A stretch of DNA of 64,000 nt from an uncultured Spirochaetia bacterium (GTDB lineage: Bacteria > Spirochaetota > Spirochaetia > SZUA-6 > Bin103): NCBI GenBank assembly GCA_958296075.1, contig CATQHW010000002.1, positions 992,001-1,056,000 of the forward strand, read 5' to 3'. Within the stretch, counting starts at the first letter, position 1. The number at the start of each line of letters is the position of its first letter. The translations under genes and the position numbers were made by a program. Below are positions 38,301 to 53,300 of this stretch, one piece after another. The notes under the pieces are model-generated. The model saw only the letters and a list, made by a program, of their open reading frames with translations, was not told where the DNA came from and made no database searches.

Positions 38301-41300
38301 CCTCGCGTTTCACTACACGGTGACCGGGTCGGACTTCGACGGCGACGGGCTGGACATCGGCTCGGACGCACTGGCGCTCAACGGCGGCAGTATCGTCGAT
38401 GCCGGCGACGCCTCGGTGGCGGCATCGCTCGGCCTCGGCGGCCTTGCCATCGGCGGCCCCTCCGGGCGCACGGTGCGGGACACCCGGCCCGCCTTCTCCC
38501 AGGCCGCCAGCGCCGCCGACCGGTCGCTGGAGAAGGACGCGGCGACCTCCACGACGCTGCCTCTGGCCACGGGCGGCGACGGCGCGTTGACCTACAGCAT
38601 CTCGCCGGCGCTGCCCGCCGGCCTGACGCTGGCGAGCGCGCGTCCGACCATCACCGGCACGCCCACCGCCACCGGCGCGACCACGCACACGCTGACCGCG
38701 ACCGACGCCGACGGCGACCGGGCGACGCTCGGCCCGTTCACCGTCACGGTGGTGGTCGTGCCCAAGGTGACCGGAGTCTCCATCACGTCGCGTCCGAGCC
38801 TGAGGAGCGAGAACCCGAACGTGTACTGGCCCTACCAGCGAGCCGATCACATCGACGTGACGGTCACCTTCAGCCAGGCGGTGACGATCACCGGGTCGCC
38901 GCGGCTGGCGCTGACCGTGGGCGCGCGCGCGCGCCAGGCGGCCTTCCGGTCGGCATCGGGGTCCACCGTCAACTTCCGGTACACGACCATTGGGGGCGAC
39001 CGGGACAGCGACGGCATTGCCATCGCCGCGGACGCGCTGACGCTCAACGGCGGCAGCATCGAGGCGGGGGGCGTGGACGCCGCCCTCGGCCTCGGCGGCC
39101 ACGCGCTAGGCAACCAGTCCGACCACCGGGTGGCGGGCGAGGGGCCGACCTTCGACGGCGTGGCGTCGCCCGCCTACGCCTTCACGCGCGGCACGCGGGG
39201 AAGCTTCACGCTGCCGGCGGCGGGTTCGGCGACGGTATTCAGCAGCTACGCGCTGGCGGCGACGCCGGCGCTGCCCGGCGGCCTCTCCTTCGATGCGGCG
39301 ACCCGCATCCTCTCCGGCACGCCGGAGGTGGGGATGGCGACGACCACCTACACGCTCAACGTCAACCATCCAGTCCCCGGCCGCGACGGCAGGGCACGCA
39401 CCGAGCTCGCGGACTCGCTGACGTTTACCGTCACGGTCGCCGGGGCGGTTCCGGCGGTGAGCGGGGTTGCCATCGCCTCCAGCCCGGCGGACGGCTCCAG
39501 CTACGCGACGGACGAGAACATCGACGTGGAGGTGACGTTCAACTACCCGGTGACGGTGACGGGCACGCCGCGGCTGGCGCTCGGCATCGGCTCCGCCACG
39601 CGGCAGGCGTCCTACCGGACGCATAGCGGCTCGACGGCGAGCTTCCGCTACCGGGTGACGGCGGCGGACTTCGACAACGACGGGCTGGACATCGCCGCGG
39701 GGGCGCTGACGCTCAACGGCGGTAGCCTCGAGGCGTCGAACGTCGCCGCCGCCCTCGGTCTCGGCAGCCATGCGATCGCGACCGCCGCCGGCCACAAGGT
39801 GAACGATCTCCAGCCCTCCTTCGGGGCGACGGTGGCGAACCAGCACTACGTGGCCGGCGCGGCCGCGAGCCTGCAACTGCCCGCGGCGAGCGGCGGCAAC
39901 GCCACGGTGAGCCACGCGCTGACCGGACCGGGCGCGGTAACGACGCTCTCCCTGCCGCAGGGCCTCTCCTGGAACGCCGCGACGCGCACGATCTCGGGCA
40001 CGCCCGGCGCCGCAGCGGCGGCGGGCACCTACACCTGGACGGCGACCGACGGCGACGGCGACACCGCGCGGCTTTCGTTCGACATCACGGTGGCCGCGGC
40101 CAACGCGCCCAAGCCGACGAGTCTGGCGCTGTCCGTGCCCGCGGGATTCGACGGCGACTACGCGGCGGGCGAGGTAGTCCGGGCGATCGTCTCGTTCAAC
40201 AAGAACGTCACCGTGACCGGCACGCCGCGCTTGGCGCTGACCATCGGGTCGAACACCCGCCAGGCGGCCTACGCGAGCGGCAGCAGCGACGCGGACGACC
40301 TCGCGTTCCACTACACCGTGACGGCGTCGGACTTCGACGGCGACGGGCTGGACATCGGCGCGGACGCGCTGACGCTCAACGGCGGCAGCATCGTCGATGC
40401 CGGCGTCGCCTCGGTGGCGGCGTCGCTCGGCCTCGGCGGCCTCACCGTCGGCGGCCCCTCCGGGCGCACGGTGCGGGACACCCGGCCCGCCTTCTCCCAG
40501 GCCGCCAGCGCCGCCGACCGGTTGCTGGACAGGGACGCGGCGGCCTCCACGACGCTGCCCCTGGCCACGGGCGGCGACGGCGCGCTGACCTACAGCATCT
40601 CGCCGGCGCTGCCCGCCGGCCTGACGCTGGCGAGCGCGCGCCCGACCATCACCGGCACGCCCACCGCCACCGGCGCGACCACGCACACGCTGACCGCGAC
40701 CGACGCCGACGGCGACCGGGCGACGCTCGGCCCGTTCACCGTCACGGTGGTGGTCGTGCCCAAGGTGACCGGGGTCTCCATCACGTCGCGTCCGAGCCTG
40801 AGGAGCGAGAACCCGAACGTGTACTGGCCCTACCAGCGAGCCGATCACATCGACGTGACGGTCACCTTCAGCCAGGCGGTGACGGTCACCGGGTCGCCGC
40901 GGCTGGCGCTGACCGTCGGCTCGCGCGCACGCCAAGCGGCCTTCCGGTCGGCGTCGGGCTCCAGCGTCAACTTCCGCTACCCGGTCGTGTGGGGCGACCG
41001 GGACGCCGACGGCATTGCCATCGCCGCGGACGCGCTGACGCTGAACGGCGGCAGCATCCAGGCGGGGGGCGTGGCCGCCGCCCTCGGCCTCGGCAGCCAC
41101 GCGCTGGGCGACCAGGCCAACCACCGGGTGGACGGCGCCGGGGCGACCTTCGACGGCGTGGCGTCGCCCGCCTACGCCTTCACGCGCGGCGCGCGCGGCA
41201 GCTTCACGTTGCCGGCGGCGGGTTCGGCGACGGGGCCCCACACCTACGCGCTGGCGGCGACGCCGGCGCTGCCCGGCGGCCTGTCCTTCGCTGCGGCGAC

Positions 41301-44300
41301 CCGCACCCTCTCCGGTACGCCGGAGGTGGGGATGGCGCAGACGACCTACACGCTCAACGTCAACCGTCCAACTCCTGATCTTCAGGGCACCGAGCTCGCG
41401 GATTCGCTGCCGTTCACCGTCACGGTCGCCGGGGCGGTGCCGGCGGTGAGCGGGGTGTCCATCGCCTCCTCCCCGGCGAGCGGCGCCAGCTACGCGACGG
41501 GCGAGAACATCGACGTGGAGGTGACGTTCAACTACCCGGTGACGGTGACCGGCACGCCGCGGCTGGCGCTCGGCATCGGCTCCGCTACGCGGCAGGCGGC
41601 CTACCGGACGCGCAGCGGCTCGACGGCGAGTTTCCGCTATCAGGTGGTCGCGGCGGACGTCGACCGCAACGGCATCTCCATCGCCGCGGACGCGCTGGCG
41701 CTGAACGGCGGTGGCATCGAGGCGTCGAACGTCGCCGTCGCCCTCGGGCTGGGCAGCCATGCGATCGCGACCGCCGCCGGCCACCAGGTGAACGATCTCC
41801 AGCCCTCCTTCGGGACGACGACGGTGGCGAACCAGCACTACGTGGCCGGTACGGCCGCGAGCGTGCAACTGCCGGCGGCCAGCGGCGGCGACGGCACAGT
41901 GAGCCACGCGCTGACCGGGCCGGGCGCGGTGACGACGCTGACCCTGCCGCAGGGCCTCTCCTGGAACGCCGCCACGCGCACGATCTCGGGCACGCCCGCG
42001 GCGGCGGCGGCGGCGGCCACCTACACCTGGACGGCGACCGACGGCGACGGCGACCCGGCGCGGCTGTCGTTCTCCGTCACGGTGGCCGCGGCCACCGCGC
42101 CGAAGCCGACGGCTCTGGCGCTGTCCGCGCCCACGGGGTTCGACGGCGACTACGCGGCGGGGGAGGTCGTCCGGGCGATCGTCTCGTTCGACAGGAACGT
42201 CACCGTGACCGGCACGCCGCGCCTGGCGCTCGACGTCGGCGGCACCGTCCGCCAGGCGGCCTACGCGAGCGGCAGCAGCGACGCGGACGACCTCTCGTTC
42301 CAGTACACCGTGACCGCGTCGGACTTCGACGGCGACGGCATCAGCATCCGCGCGGGGGGGCTGAAGCTGAACGGCGGCAGCATCGTCGACGCGAGCGACG
42401 CCTCGGTGGCGGCGTCGCTCGCCATCGACGCCTACGCCATCGTCGACGCCGCCGGGCATACGGTGCGGGATACGCAGCCCGTCTTCTCCCAGGCCGCCAG
42501 CGCCGCCAACCGGACGCTGGCGAAGGACGCGGCGACCTCCACGACGCTGCCCCTGGCGACGGGCGATGGCGCGCTGACCTACAGTATCTCGCCGGCGCTG
42601 CCCGCCGGCCTGACGCTGGCGAGCGCGCGCCCGACCATCACCGGGACGCCCACGGCCGCGGGCGCGACCACGCACACGCTGACCGCGACCGACGCCGACG
42701 GTGACCGGACGACGCTCGGCCCGTTCACCGTCACGGTGGCGGACGGCGCGCCGGTCGTGTCCGCCGTGACCATCATCTCCAAGCCCTACGCCAACGCCAC
42801 CTACGGGCTGGGCGAGGTCATCCAGATCCTGGTCGACTTCGACAAGCAGGTAAGGAGGTCCTGGCTGGGGAGCCAGGCGGAGCTCGAGGTCGACGTCGGC
42901 GGGACGATCCGCCGCTTTCAGTATTCCGGATACCTTGGCAACGGCCTGTTGTTCGAGCGCACGATCAGCGCGGCGGACCGCGACACCGACGGCATCAGCA
43001 TCGGCTCCGACGCGCTTACCCTCGGCACGGGGACGCTGACCGACCTGGAGACCGGGGTCGCCGCGGTGACGGTCATCGGGACCCACGCCGTCGCCAACGC
43101 GGCGGCGCACAAGGTGGACGGCTCGGTGAACACGCCCCTGGCCGTGAAGTCGGTGAGCATCGTCAGTTCCCCGGCCAGCAGCGACGGCTACGACGTAGGC
43201 GAGTCGATCAAGGTCGAGGTCGCCTTCTCCAAGCAGGTCAGTGTCACCGGGGCGCCGCGACTGGCGCTGACCATCGGGTCGAACACGCGGCAGGCGGCGT
43301 TTGAGCGGATGACGATCGATTACGCCCTCGTGTTCGCCTACACCGTCACTGCGAACGACCGGGACTCGAACGGGATCGGCATCGCGGCCGGCGCGCTGAC
43401 GCTGAACGGCGGCAGTATCGCCGATGCCAACACCCTCTCGGTCCCGGCGTCGCTCGGCCTCGGCACCCACGCCATCGCCGACGCCTCGGCGCACAAGGTC
43501 TATACGCCGGCGCGGATCACGGGCGCGTCGATCATCTCCGACCCCGGCGCGAACGGCACCTACGACGCGGGCGAGACCGTCACGGTGGAGCTGTCCTGGT
43601 CGCAGAGGGTCATCGTCACCGGCGGGACGCCCCGGGTCGCGTTGACCATCGGGTCGAACACGCGCCAGGCGGAGCGGGACGCCGCGGCCGCCGCCCTCGG
43701 GCACTGGTACCGCTACAACTATACGGTGACGGCCGGCGACTGGGACGGCGACGGCATCAGCGTCGGCGCGGACGCGCTGACCCTTCCGGGCGGATTCCGC
43801 ATGTTGGGCAACGGCGGCGTGGACGCGGTCCTCTCGCTCGGGACCCACGCCATCGCCGACGACTCCGGCCACACGGTGCGGGACTCGAAGCCGGCTCTGA
43901 CCGTGGCGGCCCGGCCCTATCTGCTGGACGCAGCGGTCAGCGACGCGCTGCCGGCGGCGACCGGCGGCGACGCGCCGGTGACCTACACGCTCGCCGGGCC
44001 GGGAACGGCGACGACGCTCTCGCTTCCCGCCGGCCTTTCCTGGGACGCCGGCACGCGCACGCTCTCGGGCACGCCGACGAGCGCGACGGCGGCGGCGTCC
44101 TACACGCTGACCGCCACCGACACCGACGGCGACACGGCGGCGGCGTCCTTCGACCTCTCGGTGGTGTCGGACCCGGTGGTCACCGGCGTCGCCATCACCT
44201 CCAGCCCGGCGTCGGGCGACGCCTACGCCGCCGGCGAGACGATCACGGCCGACGTGACCTTCGACCAGGCGCTGACCGTCACCGGCGCGCCGCAACTGGC

Positions 44301-47300
44301 CATCGCCGTCGGCGCCACCACGCGGCAGGCGGCGGGGAGCCACACCGCCGGCGAGAGCAGGATCGCGTTCAGCTACACGGTGGCGACGGCCGACAGGGAC
44401 GCGGACGGCATCGCCATCGCCGCCGGCGCCCTGACCCTGAACGGCGCCACCGTCCGCAACGCCAAGGGCGAGGACGCGCGGTTGGGCCTCGGTTCCCACA
44501 CCCTCGCCGACGCCTCGGCGCACAAGGTCTCCACCCCGCCCAGGATCACCGCGGTGAATCTCCGGTCGAGCAGCCTTCGGTGCTGCTGGGCCCCCCGGTG
44601 GGGCGATTGGGCGGATTCTCGGCAGACCGCCCAGAACCGGTTCCCCCCGAGCCACGTGATGGTCACGATCACGTTCGATCAGCCGGTGACCGTCACCGGC
44701 GCGCCGCAAGCGGCGCTCGGCATCGGCGCCAACACCCGCCAGGCCGCCTACGATTCGTTCCTCACCAAGCTCTTCCTGAACACCCCATACGTGACCGGCC
44801 CCCTGACCGCCTCATCGTTCTACTACGAACTCCAGGCGTCGGACTTCGACGGCGACGGCATCTCCATCGCCGCCAACGCGCTGGCGCTGAACGGCGGCAC
44901 GATCCGCGACGCCGAGGGCGAGGACGCCGTGCTCGGCCTCGGCTCCCACGCCATCGCCAACCACCCGACCTTGCGGGTGGCGGACGCGGTGCCCTCCTTC
45001 GCGGCGACGCTGGAAGCCCGGCGCTACCTGCCGAACCTGCGGGTGAGCGACCAGCTCCCGGCGGCGACCGGCGGCGACGGCGCGCTGACCTACAGCCTCT
45101 CGCCGGCGGCGCTGCCCGCCGGCCTCTCCTGGAACGCCGCCACGCGCACGATCTCCGGCACGCCGACGAGCGTGACGGCGGCGGCCTCCTACACGCTGGC
45201 CGCCACCGACGCCGACGGCGACGCGGCGACGCTGACCTTCGACCTCTCGGTGGTGACCGACCCGGTGGTGAGCGGCCTCGGCATCACTTCCAGCCCGGCG
45301 TCGGGCGACGCCTACGCCGCCGGCGAGACGATCACGGTGGACGTGACCTTCGACCAGACGGTCACGGTGACGGGCGCGCCGAACCTCGCGCTCACCATCG
45401 GCAGCACGGCCCGGCAGGCGACGGGGAGCCACGTTTCGGGGCAGAGCAAGATCACGTTCAGCTACCCGGTGGCGACGAGCGACCGGGACACCGACGGCAT
45501 CTCCATCGCCGCCGCCGCCCTGACCCCGAACGGCGCCACCATCCGCAACGCCAAGGGCGAGGACGCGCGGCCGGGCCTCGGCTCCCACGCCGTCGTCGGC
45601 GCCGCCGGCCACAAGGTGTCGGCGCCGCCCCGCGTCGTGGAGGTGAGGCTCGACACGACGGTGCTGGTCCACAGGCCGCCCGGAGACCGCTGGGGCAATC
45701 AGCCGTCCGGCTGGGCGGACCCGCGGCAGACCGCGACCAACCGCTTCGCTCCCGCGGTCGTGGTCGCGATGGTGGCCTTCGACCAGGATTTCGCCGTCAA
45801 CGGCAGCGGCTGGCCGAGCCTCGCGCTGACCATCGGCGGCCGGACCCGGCAGGCGGCCTACAGCGGTTACCTGAGCCGGGGGTTTGCAATGGGCCGCGGC
45901 AGGAGCGCCTCCCAGGTATTCGGGTTCCATTACACCCTCCAGCCCTCGGACTTCGACGGCGACGGCATCTCCATCGCCGCCGGCGCGCTGACCCTGCCCG
46001 CCGGCACGACCTTGCGCGACGCGGAGGGCGAGACCGCCCTGCTCGGCCTCGGCACCCACGCCATCGCCGACGACCCGGACTACCGGGTGGCGGACACCGC
46101 GCCCTCCTTCGGCACGCCCACGATCCAGCCGCAGCACTGGGTGGCCGGGACCGCGTCCTCGCTCACCCTGCCGGCGGCGACCGGGGACGGCTCCGTTTCC
46201 CACGCGCTCACGCCGGCGCGGCGGCCGTCCTGGCTGGCCTTCGACGGCGCGACCCGCGTGCTGTCCGGCACGCCCCCGGCGGCCGCGGCGGCGGCGACCC
46301 ATACCTGGACGGCGACCGACGGCGACGGCGATTCGACGGCGCTGGCCTTCACCCTCACCGTGGCCGCGGCCAACGCGCCGAAGGTCTCGGAGGTCAAGTT
46401 CCTCTCCACCCCGGCGGCGCACCGGATGTACGCGCCGGGCAGCGCCATCGAGGTCGGGGTCAAGTTCGACAAGGCGGTGACCGTGACCGGCACCCCGACG
46501 CTTGCCCTCGACGTCGGCGGCACGACGCGCAAGGCGGGCTACAGCGCCACGCGCAACGGCTACCTGGTGTTCTCCCACACCGTCCTGCAGGCGGACTACG
46601 ACACCGACGGCGTGAGCATCGGCTCGGGCGCGCTCGCGCTCCCCGCCAACGGCAGCGGCGACATCGTCGACGCGGCCGACGCCTCGGTCCGGGCGGCGCT
46701 CGGGCTCGGCTCCCACGCCATCGCCGACGCCGCCGGCCACCAGGCGGGCAGCCCGCCGCGGGTCACCGGCGTCGGCTTCCACTCCACGCCGCGGCAGGCG
46801 GGCACCTACACCAAGGGCGCGACGATCACCGTCCAGGTCGATTTCGACCAGACGGTGACGGTGACCGGCGCGCCGAAACTGGCGCTGACGATCGGCGGCC
46901 AAACCCGCCAGGCCGCGGCCGCCGCCGGCACGGGCAACGCCTACGTCCGCTTCTCCTACACGGTGGCGGCGGCGGATGCGGACGCCGACGGGCTCGGCGT
47001 CGCCGCCGGGGCGCTGACCCTCGACGGCGGGACCATCCGCGACGCCGACGGCCAGGACGCGGTGCTCGCCCTGGGGAGCCACGCGCGGACCGCCTTCGCC
47101 AACGCCAAGGTGAACGGCGGCAGGACCGGCCTCTGGCCGGACTTCGGCTCGGCGGCCGGCCCCGACCTCGCCCTGACCGTGGGGACGGCGGCGACCCACG
47201 CGCTGCCCACCGCGACCGGCGGCGATACGCCGCTGCGCTACGCCGTCTCGCCGGCGCTGCCCGCCGGGTTGAGCGTGAACGCCTCCACGGGCGTGCTGTC

Positions 47301-50300
47301 CGGCACGCCGGGGATGGAGAGCCCGCGCACCGCCTACACGCTGACCGCGACCGATGCCAACGGCGACGCTGCGACGCTGGCCTTCCATCTCAAGGTCTCG
47401 GGCACCCGCCCGGTGGCGAGCGGGGTCGCCGTCGCCTCCACGCCGCTCTCGGGGGACACCTACGGGGCCAGCGAGGAGATCCGGGTGGACGTGACCTTCG
47501 CGCGCGCGGGCACGGGCGCGATGATGGTGCGCGGCCACCCCCGGCTGGCGCTCGAGGTCGGCGGCGCGACGCGCCTGGCGTCGTTCCTCTCCGTCTCCGG
47601 CGGGACGCTGCGCTTCCGCTACACCGCGCAGGCGGAGGACCGGGATACCGACGGCATCGCCGTCGCCGCGGACGCGCTGGACCTGAACGGCGGGCTGATC
47701 CGCGACGCGGCGGGGAACAACGCGATCCTGAGTCTGGGAAGCCATGCGCTGAGCGCCCAGGCGTCGCACAAGGTGGACGGCGGCACCGGACGCGCCCCGG
47801 CCGTGACCGGGGTCTCGGTGATCTCGGCGCCGGCGAGCGGCGACACCTACACGCGGGGCGAGACCATCGAGGTGGAGCTGCGCTTCGACCAGGCGGTGGG
47901 CGTCTCGGGGACGCCCAACCTGGCCCTCACCCTGGGCTCGGCCACCGCGCAGGCGGCCTGGAACCGCGCCGGGGCGAGCCCGACGACGCAGATCTTCCGC
48001 CACGTGGTGGCGGCGGCGGACCGCGACACCGACGGCCTCTCCATCGCCGCCGGCGCGCTGACCCTGAACGGCGGGACGATCCGTAACGTCCGGGGCGAGG
48101 ACGCGGGGCTCGGTCTCGGCGGCCACGCGCTCGGCAACCAAGCGTCGCACAAGGTGAACGGCGCGAGCAACGCGGCGGCGATGGTGACGGGAGTCTCCAT
48201 CCGGTCCTTCCAGAACGACGGCTGGTACGACCACGGCGAGACCATCGACGTGCGGGTCACCTTCAACAAGGTGGTGACGGTAACGGGCAGCCCGCGACTG
48301 GCGCTCGCCATCGGCGGCACGACCCGGCAGGCGGCGTACCGCGCCGCCGCCGGCGCCAGCGTGGACTTCCGCTACACGGTGGCGGACCCCGACCACGACA
48401 CCGACGGCCTCTCCATCGCCGCCGGCGCGCTGACCCTGAACGGCGGGGCGATCTCCCACGGCGGCGTCGCCGCGGCGCTCGGCCTGGGCAGCCACGCGCT
48501 GGGCGCGCAGGCGTCGCACAAGGTGGACGGCCGCGTCGGCCGCGTGACGGGCGTCTCCATCACGTCGAGCCCGGAGAACAGCGCCGGCTACGGCGCGGGC
48601 GAGACCATCGATCTGGAAGTATCTTTCAGCGACAACGTCGCCAGCACGCAAGGCCCCAGGCTGGCGCCGACCGCCTCCAAACTGGCGCTGACCATCGGCG
48701 ACAACACGCGCTACGCCCCGCTCAAGGTGCAGTACAACACCAGCCGGTGGAACTACAGGAGCCTGTCATACCGATACACGGTCCAAACGACGGATCGGGA
48801 CACGGACGGCATCTCCATCGCGGCGAACGCGCTGACCGGCTCCTTGCGCCGGAAGGACGGCAACCCGATGATTCTCGCCTTGGGCAGCCACGCGCTGGGC
48901 AACCAGGCGTCGCACAAGGTGACCGGCGCCGCCGTGACGCCCCGCGTGACCGGAGTCCGGATCCCCGCCCCGCGCGCCGGCCACACCTTCGAACTCGGGG
49001 ACGTTATCCAGGTGTATCTCGATTTCAACGTCCCGGTCGCAGCAAGCGCACGGCCACAATTGGCGCTCGACATCGGCGGCACCACGCACCGGCTGAACGC
49101 CCAAACGTGGGCCGACGCCGCCGCCTCGCCCTCGTCCAGGATCGTGTTCGGGCACACGGTGGGGGCATCCGACCGGGACACGGACGGCATCTCCATCGCC
49201 GCCGACGCCTTGACGCTTCCCGGTAACGGAACCCTGCGCAGCGCGGTCGGGGTGGACGCGGCGCTCGGCCTGACCGCGGTCGTCAACGACGGGACGCGCA
49301 AGGTGGACGGCAGCCTCAACCCGGTGGCGGAACCCTTGGTGAGCCTCGCCGGCTCGGCGCCCCACGATATCTTCCTCACGAACGGGAGCTTCATTATCGT
49401 CGTCGATTACACCAGGCCGGTGACGATCACGGGCACGCCGACGGTCGCGGTGCAGGTCGGCAGCGTCACGCGCCGCGTGCCGCTGTCCGCCCGGGATATC
49501 AACAACAAACGTTTGGAGTTCCGGTACACGGTGCGGCACGACGACCGGGATCCGGACGGCGTCAGTATCGCCGCCGACGCGCTGAGCCTGGGGGGCGGCA
49601 GCATCGTCGGGCCGGGCGGCAAGGCGGCGCGGCTCCGCTTCACCAACAGCATCACGAACGACGCCAGTTTCAAGGTCGGCGGCGCCGCGCTGCAGACGCC
49701 GACCTTCGGCGCGGCGGTGGTGCCGAAGCAGGTCTGGGTGGTGAACTCGCCGTGGGAATTGACGCTGCCGCCGGCGACCGACGGCGACGGGACGCTGACC
49801 TACTCGCTGACCGGGCCGGGCACGTCGGCGATCACGCTGCGCCTGCCGGCGGGAGTGAGCTACTCCACCTCGTCGGCCGGCACCTTCAACGGCGGCAAGA
49901 TCAGCGGCACGCCGACGCAAGGGTGGGGGTACACCCACCGGCTGACGGCGACGGACGCCGACGGCGACACGGCCACGCTGGACTTCACCCTCGAGGTCTG
50001 GCCCGACTATGCGCCGAGCTTCGGCGACGCGACCATCGACGACCAGGAGTGGACCCAGAACGGCGCGATCGACGCCTTCGATCTGCCGGAGGCCTTGAAC
50101 AAGCCGGCGGTGGCCGGCCGCAACGAGCCGTTCACCTACACGCTCTCGCCGGCGCTGCCGGGCGGGATATCGCGGGCGGACCACCGGGTGAGCGGCACGC
50201 CGACCGCGGCCGCGGCGCGGACGCAATACACCTGGACGGTGACGGACGCCGACGGCGACCAGGCCTCGCTCACCTTCCACGCCACGGTGGCCGAGGACAC

Positions 50301-53300
50301 CGCGCCGAGCTTCGGCGACCAGACCATCGCCGACCTGTCCTGGATGCAGAGCCAGCCCATCGCCGAGGTCACCCTGCCGGCGGCGACCGGCGGCAACGGC
50401 CCGCTGACCTACGGGTTCTACGTGCCTTCCAGCACCAGACAGCAGCAGCCGCTGCCTACCGGGGTCCGGCTCGACGGGCGCGTGCTGAAGGGCACGCCGA
50501 GCGTGGTCTGGGAGTCGCTCGAATACGCGTGGCGGGCCACCGACCAGGACGGCGACACGGCGCAACTCACCTTCGACCTGGAAGTCACCACGAACCTGAT
50601 GCCGAGCTTCGGCGAGGCGACGCTCGCCGACCGGGCGTGGACCCAGCGCCAGGCGATCACGGCCTTCACCCTGCCGGCGGCCACCGGCGGCGACGGCGAC
50701 CTGACCTACACGCTCGACCCGGCCCTGCCCGCGGGCGTGAGCCGCGACGCGGCCACGCGTGAGGTCTCGGGCACGCCGACCGCGGCGATGGCCGCGACCG
50801 CCTATACCTGGACGGCGACGGACGCCGACGGCGACGAGGCGGAGCTGACCTTCACCGCCGCGGTGGACGGCATCCCCACCTTCGGCGACGAGACCATCGC
50901 CGACGCGACGTGGCTGAAGGGCAAGGAGATCGAGTCCTTCACCCTGCCCGAGGTGACGGGCGGCGACGGCCGGGTGGCCTACGCGCTGGCGGCGGCCGCG
51001 CCGCACACGGCGCTGCCGGCCGGGGTGAGCCACGCCGCGACGACGCGCCTGGTCTCCGGCACGCCGACCGCGACCAGGGCGCGGGCCGAATACACCTGGA
51101 CGGCCACCGACACGGACGGCGACGAGGCGGCGCTGAGCTTCTTCGCGGAGGTGGTCGAACCGCCGGCGGTGACGCTGGCGCTGTCGGCCTCGACCATCGC
51201 CGAGCATGACGGGACCAACCCCGGCTCGGCGACGGTGACCGCGACGCTGGACAAGGCGTCGAGCGCGGCGACGACGGTGACGGTGACCGCGACGGCCGGG
51301 ACCAACGCCGCGGCCGGCGACTTCGCGCTGAGCGCCGGCGTGACGCTGACCATCGCGGCGGGGGAGACGACCAGCACCGGGACGGTGACGGTCACCGCGG
51401 TGAACAACGCGAAGGACGAAGACGACAAGACCGTCACCGTGTCCGGGAGCGCGGCCAACGACGTTCTGGTGACCGGCCCCGCCGACGTGACGCTCACCAT
51501 TGCCGACGACGACGCGGCGCCGGCGCTGTCGATCGATGCGCCGAGCGTGAGCGAAGGGGCGAACGGCGCGACCGCGACGCTGGACTGGACGGTGACGCTG
51601 GACGCGGAAAGCGGCAGGCAGGTGACGGTCGCCTGGGCGGACGGCGGCACGGGGACGGCCACTTCCGGGACGGACTACGCGGCGCTGGCCGGCGGGACGC
51701 TCACCTTCGCGGCGGGCGACACGAGCAAGACCGTGTCGGCGACGGTGACCGGCGACGCGATCGACGAGCCGGACGAGACGGTGATCGTGACGCTGAGCTC
51801 CCCGTCGAACGCGACGTTGGCGGCCGGGGCGGCGAGTGGCACGGGGACGATCACGGACGACGACGACGCGCCGGCGGTGACGCTGGCGCTGGCGGACGCG
51901 GCGATTGCGGAGGACGGCGGGACGACGACGGTGAGTGCGAAGCTGGGCCATGCGTCGAGCGCGGCGACGACGATCACGGTGACGGCGGTGGCGAACGCGT
52001 ACACGGTGGGGTCTGACGCGACGATCACGATTGCGGCGGGCGATACGGCGAACGCGACGGACACGGTGACGATCACGGCGGTGAACGACGCCGTGGACAA
52101 CGTGGGCGACCGCGCGGTGACGGTGACGGGAACGGCGGCGAATGCGCAGGCGACGGCGGATGCGGAGACGGTGAGCGTGACGGGAGCGGCGCTGACGCTG
52201 ACCGACGACGAGGCGACGCCGGCGGCGACGCTGGTGCTGAGCCCGGCGACGATCGACGAGCACGACGGGAGCGACCCGGGGTCGAGCACGGTGACGGCGA
52301 CGCTGGATCGCGCGTCGAGCGAGGCGGTGACGCTGACGGTGGGGGCGACGGCGGGGACGAACGCGGCGGCGGGCGACTTCAGTCTGTCGAGCGCGACGAC
52401 GCTCACCATCGCGGCCGGGGCGACCAGCAGCACCGGCACGGTGACGTTGACGGCGGTCGATGACACGACGCATGCGGCGGACAAGGAAGTGACGGTAGCG
52501 GCGACCGTGAGCGGCGACAGCGGGGTGGCGGCGCCGGCGAGCGTGACGCTGACGATCGAGGACGACGAGGCGGCGCCGGCGGTGACGCTGGCGGTGGCGG
52601 ACGCGGCGATTGCGGAGGACGGCGGCACGACGACGGTGACGGCGACGCTGAGCCATGCGTCGAGCGCGGCGACGACGATCACGGTGACGGCGGTGGCGGC
52701 CGCCTACACGGTGGGCTCTGACGCGACGATCACGATTGCGGCGGGTGAGACGGCGAACGCGACCGACAGCGTGACGATCACGGCGGTGAACGACGCCGTG
52801 GACAACGTGGGCAACCGGCGCGTGACGGTGACGGGGACGGCGGCGAATGCGCAGGCGGATGCGGAGACGGTGAGCGTGACGGGAGCGGCGCTGACGCTGA
52901 CCGACGACGAGGCGACGCCGGCGGCGACGCTGGCGCTGAGCCCGGCGACGATCGACGAGCACGACGGGAGCGACCCGGGGTCGAGCACGGTGACGGCGAC
53001 GCTGGATCGCGCGTCGAGCGAGGCGGTGACGCTGACGGTGGGGGCGACGGCGGGGACGAACGCGGCGGCGGGCGACTTCAGTCTGTCGAGCGCGACGACG
53101 CTCACCATCGCGGCCGGGGCGACCAGCAGCACCGGCACGGTGACGCTGACGGCGGTCGATAACACGACGGATGCGGCGGACAAGGAAGTGACGGTAGCGG
53201 CGGCCGTGAGCGGGGACAGCGGCGTGGCCGCGCCGGCGAGCGTGACGCTGACGATTGAGGACGACGAGGCGGCGCCGGGCGTGACGCTGGCGGTGGCGGA

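Noticed and set aside
44580..48086. Long plus-strand open frame out of register with the giant gene
   Set aside because: Pro/Arg/Gly-rich translation with no recognisable modules; the in-register frame gives clean Ig-like modules through the same bases.
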